Assembly (NCBI GenBank): GCA_037157565.1
Contig: JAZHRO010000073.1
Span: 95,396,001 to 95,460,000, forward strand
Length of the DNA stretch: 64,000 nt
Reading direction: 5' to 3'
DNA from: Thalassia testudinum
Taxonomy: Eukaryota > Streptophyta > Magnoliopsida > Alismatales > Hydrocharitaceae
Position numbers and translations under genes: made by a program. How positions within the stretch are numbered: the first letter of the stretch is position 1; every line of letters starts with the position of its first letter. The notes under the pieces are model-generated. The model saw nothing but the letters and a program-made list of their open reading frames with translations, made no database searches and was not told the origin of the DNA. Shown here piece after piece: positions 57,991 through 64,000 of this stretch.

Positions 57991-59332
57991 GGAGGAGGAA
58001 GAACAAACTCGCATCTGGGTCATTACTGACGTCCATAAACGTTGCTGCAGCTATCGCTGAATATCCACCCTTCAAATCCACTTGCTGGCAAGTGCAAACC
58101 ATTAGTGACAGCCGGCGAGCGTGGAAATCGCGTATTTTGAAATTGTTGGAAATCGTAGTATAGTCACAAAAACCACTCGTCAAAGATATTTGTGATAACG
58201 AAACTCTCATAGATCTTTATTCTTTTTAGAACTTGAGTCCCAGTCGTTCATCTCTGGGAGGCGCGAAAATGAATCGAGATTTGGATTGACTTTTATAACC
58301 TAAATCTAACCTAAGCTACTATTTTTGTCTTTTTTGTGTTTTTGATTTTCTATTTCGAAAAGCAAATTGAAACCTAGATCTAGATAAACTAGCAAAAACC
58401 TAAGTGACTATGTGCATCTAAATGAGGCCATGGTGGCCATGCATGGTGTGAACAAACCAAAGTGTCATATAGGCAAGCAAACATGAGGACAATCAATCAC
58501 AGAAACATCATGAAATTATTTATGCATAAAAAATTATCACACATCATCTACACTAGAAAGCATATAAATAGAAGAAAATCCGTCACGCCGGAAAGTTGCC
58601 ATTAGGGCCATCGGCCTTGTCTGAGGGTGTAGGCTAGACCTTGGGTGTGCAAACCCGTCTACACGCCTACCAAAAGAGATGGCCGGCCACAAGAGGCTAT
58701 GGGTGAGCCTTCATGGCCGTCCAAGAAGAAGAAGATGGGGGCTAGTGCACCCAAGTGGAGAGAGGAGGGTGTTGCTCCCTTTCTCTACCAATGGCCGTCC
58801 TTGAAGCTTTGGAGAGAAGCTTCTCTAGCTAGCCGTCCATGGAGCCTTGGAGGAGGATGAGGAGGACGGCCTTAAGGTTTTGGAGGGTGGAAGAAAGTTT
58901 AGAGTGGAGAGCATGGATGGGAGAGTGTATGGAGAGAGGGTGGATGGTGGTTTTTAGATCCACCAAATGTGGATCTAAAAATTGAATGGCTCTTGGTTGC
59001 TATTTTTGGCAACCAAGGCAACCACACATGGTAAAGAGTTCTAGAGAACTCTAGGCTAGATATTTTCGTGTGGATGGTGTGTGTGGGTGTGTGTGGGTCG
59101 AAACTTAGGTGGCTAGGTTGATTAGGTTGGGTTCTAGTGGGTTTAGGTCAAGGTAGGTCTCAAATTAGGGTTATAAACCCTAATTCACTAAGGTAAAGTG
59201 CAATTAAACTTAATACAAGTTTAATTGGGTGTGTGGAAACTTAATTGAGAGTAAAACAACTCAATTAAGTCATGTCTAGGTCAATGGGACTCTCACTGAG
59301 TCCAATTGGACAGTGTGTGCTGAGATCAGGGC

Positions 59333-59359
59333 TCAATTGGACTCAATGAGTCCAATTGA
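59333..59359 (-). repeat. Perfect 27-nt palindrome in E5 LTR
   Basis: The arms TCAATTGGACTCA and TGAGTCCAATTGA are separated by one base. Related half-sites GAGTCCAATTGG lie just to the left (about 59298). Confidence 0.8.
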
Positions 59360-59557
59360 ATAGACTGATGGAATTGACTAAGATCCAAGTCAATTAGGTT
59401 TAGTGAGGACCTAATTAGGTCCTTAGAGCGGTCTAGAGGTGATTTACTAGGGTTAGGGCAAATTAATTTAGGTTCCTATGGGGTTGGAATTGGGTTTAGG
59501 GACCTAGAGATCCAAGATCAAGGCTTAAATCTCAAAACAGGAATTGGAGAGTAGTAT

Positions 59558-59795
59558 CAGACGTCCAATTATAGAATCAGACGCCTTATACTCAAAAATC
59601 AGAAGTCCAGACTTGTTGTTTAGACGTCCAATCAGAGTCAGGAAGGATTTCGAGTTCTGTTTTGGGTATTCTGCAGAAATTAGATGTCTGACAAAGTCTC
59701 TGGACGTCCAATAACACTGCAGAAGTGGGTTTGAAGTGTGCGGGAGTTGGCTGAGTGTCCTGGACGTCTTAAAACTTATCTGGACGTCCAGAGAA
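59558..59795 (-). repeat. GACGTC word array in E5 LTR
   Basis: About eight AGACGTCCAAT or GGACGTCCA-like words (for example 59559, 59621, 59701, 59761, 59781), some with one change. Confidence 0.7.
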
Positions 59796-60236
59796 GGGTT
59801 GGAACTAGGGTTTTAGGGCTTCCTAGTGTGTTGTGACCTAATCTAAGGGTGGCTAAGGCTTGGGGAAGTCTCTAGGCTATCCTAGGGCTAGGATGGACCT
59901 AAGCTCTTCACATTTTACTGCTTTATTCCTACTTAATAGAATAACAAACTTTTAACCCCCTTACATTATTATTCCTACATTTAAACTAGGCCTTCTGCTC
60001 CAGCTCTGCTACAACTTCTGTTATTCCTGATCCAGCTTCAGATCCAGCTCTTGATCAGCTTATTCCCTGCAATCGACATAATGTACTTAATCAGCACATT
60101 ATAACATTATTTTATGCATAGCTAAAGGAAAGCTGTAAAGATGTAGATAATGCGTATGCATGCATGAATAACCCTAACTTATGCTAAGTCCTAGCCTAAT
60201 TTAGGTCAATTAAGACGTATGATTGCTGCGCAATCA

Positions 60237-60271
60237 TACCCCCATGCTTAAATCTTGCTAGTCCCTAGCAA
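60237..60271 (-). promoter_or_regulatory. E5 PPT with upstream hairpin
   Basis: On the minus strand, the hairpin TTGCTAG-GGA-CTAGCAA (60255-60271) precedes AAGCATGGGGGTA (60237-60249), which abuts the LTR start at 60236. It matches E2 and E3 almost base for base. Confidence 0.87.
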
Positions 60272-60592
60272 ATGCAAGACTAAATTATTTACAGCAAGGG
60301 TCCCTAAGGGACTGGTTATTTTATCAAGTGTTTGCATAGAGATTTTTCGCCCTTTTTTTTTCATCGTTTGCTCTAGAAATCCAGACAATCGTGAAGGTGC
60401 AACTATGTAGCTTTTGTAACGGACTCGAGTGAAAGCTAATACACCTCTAAAGCCTGTACTTGACCCCTAATAAAAATTCTAGCAGGATAGGCAGATTTCT
60501 TCCCTAGGGGTATTCAAGATATTCTATAAATTTCACCCCAGCTTTGGGCTTAGGTAGAGAATCTTTGAGGGAAAGGATTATATATTTGGTGG

Positions 60593-61508
60593 CTCATTCT
60601 CACTTGGTGCTACATAGAGACTAATACTATAGAATCTAGATTCCTAAATTACTAAGTAACTTAACTTAGAGAAAGACGAGAAAAAACTATGCTTCCTTCT
60701 GACTCCTTTGTATTCATTCTCTCTTGCTCTTTTTCTTTCTTTTTCTTAGAGCTCACAACCTCACCAGATTCACACGTAGGATCTGTATTTGGTGGTCTCA
60801 CTAGGCATTAACACTTTAATTGAGTTCTCATAACCCTAACACTAAGTCGGGATTCCTCAACCAGTATTTGGGCAGTCAGAAACACAAGAAAAATAGGTTA
60901 AGGCCATATTTGGTGGAGCTCAATTTTATTTGGTGGTATTGCCTTGATAAACACTAAATATTCATTCTTTTCTTCTTTTTTCTTCTTTTTCTAATTTTTT
61001 TTCAATTTTTCTTTCTTTTCATCATTCCTTTTCTTTTTCTTTTTCTCATTTTTTTATTATTTTTATTATTTTATTATTTTTTATTTTTTCAGCATAACAC
61101 AACTGGCATACATCCATGAACTTTATTGAGGAGGCATAATTAGGGATTGGTGGTACTCAAGAGACATTGGGTGGCTTATTTGGTGGAAGTGCCTACTCAT
61201 GGCACCAGGAGAGACGGATAGGATGGTGTATTTCTGACCTTGACATCAATACCCTCCTTCAGCTGAGGATTCCGTAAAGAATGGTTGTAACCATCCACCT
61301 TAGCCCTAGTTTTATGAAAACTCGCTCTCCGCGTATTTGCCTTATTCGGTGGCTCTCACAATTTCGCACAAAATGTATACGCTGGAACCGAGAGCGAAAA
61401 CTATGCCTAATATCTAAGTATCATCACCTAATTATCTAGGATTCCAGATTCCTTGCACTAATCTTAGAGCACCAGTACACTCTACTCTTATCTCACACTA
61501 TTTGGTGG
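60593..61508 (-). repeat. Seven dispersed TATTTGGTGG words
   Basis: Plus-strand TATTTGGTGG at 60593, 60786, 60907, 60927, 61177 and 61499, and TATTCGGTGG at 61343. In the E5 transcript they read CCACCAAATA. Spacing is irregular (20 to about 250 bases). Confidence 0.85.
60969..61092. repeat. T-rich low-complexity stretch
   Basis: Runs of T with TTC and TTA interruptions; a purine tract in the E5 transcript. E2 and E4 have purine-rich tracts at a comparable place. Confidence 0.85.
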
Positions 61509-62013
61509 ATTTTTGGAAGAAAATCAGCCTGACTCCCAAAACAGTGTTCAAGGGTTCAGGAAAAGAAGCACTGCTTCTTCTCGACAAGCTGAAGATGTTT
61601 ATCAGCCTTCACCATGAATCCATTGCAAATTCTATGTGTGTGTGAAAAGTTGTATTGGATTCCAGATTATAGGAATCAACTAAAGGATAAAATCCCTAAT
61701 GCATTCTCTTAATAAAATAATCTTATTCATGAATGCAATATCTATATATGCTATAAACATGTAACCTCGCATAATTTGTACTTCGTGAATTTCCCGTATC
61801 GGGTACAATCAGCTTGACCCTAAATTTAGAACAAAAGGTGAGCGGGCGAGTCAGAATTGGTTATTGCGAACGATTTCTAGCTCCAATGCGAGCATTGGAG
61901 GTGGAGTCGATTGTTCTTTTATTTAGGGTCCTAAAGTATGTTTTGCATGCAGCTCCGAGGTTTTCCTAAGTGTTGGCACCAAAAAAAAAAAATTTCAGTT
62001 TTTGCTGTATCTA

Positions 62014-62026
62014 CCCCCCCATGCCT
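62014..62026 (-). promoter_or_regulatory. E5 first G-rich block
   Basis: Minus-strand AGGCATGGGGGGG, preceded by GAGGACAAGCAAGAACTT, resembling GAGGACATTGCAAATCTT before the same tract in E1. It lies 1.78 kb before the PPT. Confidence 0.7.
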
Positions 62027-62268
62027 AAGTTCTTGCTTGTCCTCGTGCATGAATATAAAAGAAAATCAATTCGACAGAGGATGAGTGGGTAGAAGTCACC
62101 TGGAATTGCTCCTGAAATTATATTCAGCATCGGCCAACCTGTTAACATGCAATATACAAAAGGGAAATATGCTAAAACAAAAATATGCTATGTATAAAAA
62201 TGGTGGTGGAATGTGGGGCGAATGGTACCTATATGTGCTGAGTTTAACGCCTCCAGCTGGGCGAAAGC

Positions 62269-63894
62269 TCAATGAGATGTATCAATTCTTGCATAGGAGC
62301 TGGTCAAAATTAAGAGAAAGATGTGCTCGTATGCTCCTAGAATCAGTGGTCCAGAGATGCGGACCAGCTGATTGTGCACCCCTACTCCAAAATGTCTAGC
62401 TATAAGAAAGTGTGGAGTGGTGGTGGAAAATAGAGGATAATCAGAGGGGGGATCATGATGTTGATTCAGCTGATTTATCATGTCCCACAATTCAGCAGGA
62501 AGTTGCTGAGGGAGTAGATCAACATGTATCTCAGAATCAGAATCTGAGTCATAGGGATCCTCATAATGATAATTGACATCAAAGATCATGCCCTCTCCAG
62601 GCTCTAGGTCATATGGGGGTATCCGTGAAAGTAGAAGATCTGTGGGGAGGTCACTAAAATCCTCATCAGAAATTACTTCGTCCTCATCAGTACTCATCTC
62701 TGATTCATCAGAGGCTGTCTCTTCAAGCTCGAGGTCGAGCCATTGACTAGGATGGTAGGTGCATCCCCATCTCATTCTACTCGAAGCTTCACCCTCATAT
62801 GCATTGGGCTCCTCAGCAATTCCTACCTCAGGTAGCATATTTATTTCTTTGTTCGAGTTATCCATAGCTACCTCTGGTTTTCGGATGTTAGGATCAAGGA
62901 TAGAAAGTGTCATCTTAGAATCTCTAATATTCGAATTAGGGATGTAAGTGAAAGAAGAGTGCAGATCAGAAGATGTTGGCTCTAGCACAGGTTCACCTAC
63001 AATGGGAAGTGGTCTAGATTGATCAGTAGTGTCACATGTAATGTTTACCTCAAGATCCATATCCTCAATTGGATCTACTTCCCTTGTCTCGATCGGGTTA
63101 TCTAACCCAAAAGGTGTCTCCTAGGATTCAGGATAATCTGATTGCGGCTCAGTCCTAGAGATATCAGTCCTTTCCTCCTCAATTTCAGATGAACCCATTC
63201 GGCATACTTCCTACTCCTGTCTCATATCCATGCTAGATTCTTTTTCCCTTGAGTGATCTTCTGGCATCTGCTCCCGAGAATCCTCTGTGTGTTCTTTCGG
63301 CGTAGTTGTTTCAGATTCTTCGAGGTCTTCAATGCTATTTTCCACTTGATATCTCAAAAGCAATAGTTCTTGAGTTTCCCAATTTTGTCCAATTCGCCTT
63401 GTTATCTCTGCTGTTTCCTGAAGGAGCTCCGTCACGGCTTGTTGATGCCGAATCCGGCTTTGTCTTTGGTTCGGCTCAATGATAGCCTGGATTTCGCGTA
63501 GATAGGATGCGGCCTTTTCCTTAGCACTCGCTATAGCTCTCTGTATTCTATAATGTGGCCGCATATGCACCGGTAGCTCTTCAGGGGTTCCAGGGGGTGA
63601 ATCAGGTCTACCCATGTTCCATGGGTGAGAAGCAGGAGTATGAAATCCATATCCTGGGTTATAAGATGCGATCCTTTGAGGGACCGACTGGTATGGGTCA
63701 TAATATCCAGGGTTAGGATATGGGTTAACCATTTTGGTAACCCGAGGAGAAGGATCAAGCGAAGCGAAAAGTCATCTTTGCCACCTTGGGTTCTGATCCC
63801 AAGGTTGAGCTGATTCAGTGACCCAAGCTCTCAGATAAGCTCGTGGGTCCAGCTCTTTTGGATCCTGATTAGGTCCAGATCCAATGTTATCCAT
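62269..63894 (-). pseudogene. E5 acidic protein of unknown family, one frame with three stops
   Basis: From ATG at 63894 (MDNIGSGPNQDPKELDP) to the stop at 62269 a single phase is kept for about 540 codons. It is broken only by TGA at 63772-63774, TAG at 63211-63213 and TAG at 63121-63123. The front has PYPNPGYYDPYQSVPQ and a helical, charged stretch (IQRAIASAKEKAASYLREIQ). The middle and end are very acidic (LELEETASDESEMSTDEDEV, EDPYDSDSDSEIHVDL). I see no zinc knuckle, protease, RT or integrase motif. A diverged gag or an extra protein of non-autonomous elements are both possible. Reading as one ancestral frame is inference from the kept phase. Confidence 0.6.
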
Positions 63895-64000
63895 CGCGGC
63901 TCAGCAGATAGAAGAAGTGACTTGCCTCCTTGGGAGCGGCTCCCAAGGTCCAACCAAGTGAGGTCGAAGTGACCTCCTTGCGTGCATACACCGCCCAACC
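63895..64000 (-). other. E5 leader upstream of the acidic frame
   Basis: A short noncoding piece rich in repeats of AAGGAGGTCACTT and AAGGAGGCAAGTC. The window ends here. Confidence 0.4.

Larger units (their letters stand above)
57280..60236 (-). repeat. E5 3' LTR
   Basis: 2957 bp. The plus-strand edges TGATTGC and GCAATCA are a perfect 7-bp terminal inverted repeat, and the start also forms the hairpin TGATTGC-GCA-GCAATCA (60220-60236). A minus-strand TATA-like box ACTATAAAAG is at 57981-57990. The sequence just after it resembles the E2 LTR (CTCCAAGCAA, GTAGTGTAGA-TTTTCCTGCTTT). It contains a GACGTC word array and a 27-nt palindrome. Frames at 57632-58210 and 58645-58860 look like chance. 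Confidence 0.88.
60272..62013 (-). other. E5 3' noncoding block
   Basis: No supported gene in about 1.7 kb. It holds seven TATTTGGTGG words, a T-rich low-complexity stretch (60969-61092) and short phrases of unknown role. Confidence 0.6.
57280..64000 (-). mobile_element. E5: LTR retrotransposon on the minus strand, apparently non-autonomous
   Basis: Its 3' LTR (57280-60236) is followed in minus-strand order by a PPT, a noncoding block, a second G-rich block and an acidic reading frame. E5 runs out of the window at its 5' side. Hairpin, PPT and G-rich block match E1-E4 in design, so it belongs to the same broad Ty3 group. The frame next to the G-rich block, where E1-E4 have integrase, shows no gag, protease, RT, RNase H or integrase motif. 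An autonomous element with pol further upstream cannot be fully excluded. Confidence 0.8.

Noticed and set aside
57632..58210. A 192-codon minus-strand frame.
   Set aside because: It lies across the TATA-like box and transcript start region of the E5 LTR and has no recognisable domain.

Overview
The window is intergenic repeat DNA from a plant nuclear genome, most likely an angiosperm. The evidence is a set of large Ty3/gypsy retrotransposons of the Athila/Tat type (tRNA-Asp-like primer sites, gag with a GWRNHPNF-type motif, a DLGA protease), a Ty1/copia derivative primed by initiator tRNA-Met, and a CACTA-type DNA transposon end. I see no intact host gene. Element names E0 to E5 are mine.

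The layout is one nested stack. E1 (1-10500, 5' end outside the window) has the best preserved gag-pol and appears to sit inside the 5' LTR of E2 (10501-21677). E2 is followed by a scrap of its own family (E0, 21678-21817), which is cut by a CACTA-like element (21818-26368). Next comes part of an E1-type LTR (26369-27358), cut by E3 (27359-45876). E3's reverse transcriptase is split by a copia-type composite (33408-41320) with three LTRs and two gag-only interiors. E3's 3' LTR is cut by E4 (45877-57279), a relative of E2. E4 carries a clean solo LTR in its protease (50904-53178) and is itself cut by E5 (57280 to the window end, minus strand). The visible part of E5 has no pol, only an unfamiliar acidic reading frame.

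The genes follow the order gag, protease, RT, RNase H, integrase, with no env-like frame after integrase. E2, E3 and E4 are dead. E1 has one frameshift and one nonsense codon in the visible part.

The main signal beyond ordinary annotation is a set of paired structures in the noncoding parts. (1) The polypurine tract (PPT) at each visible Ty3 3' LTR has a near-identical hairpin just upstream. The LTR that follows begins with a second hairpin whose sequence differs between families while pairing is kept. (2) E1 and E3 each carry three tandem stem-loops of about 7 bp with 7-nt loops and covarying stems. (3) A second G-rich block lies about 1.2-1.8 kb before the PPT. (4) Several LTRs are packed with palindromes or short palindromic words. 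All of this is by eye and needs folding and covariation tests.
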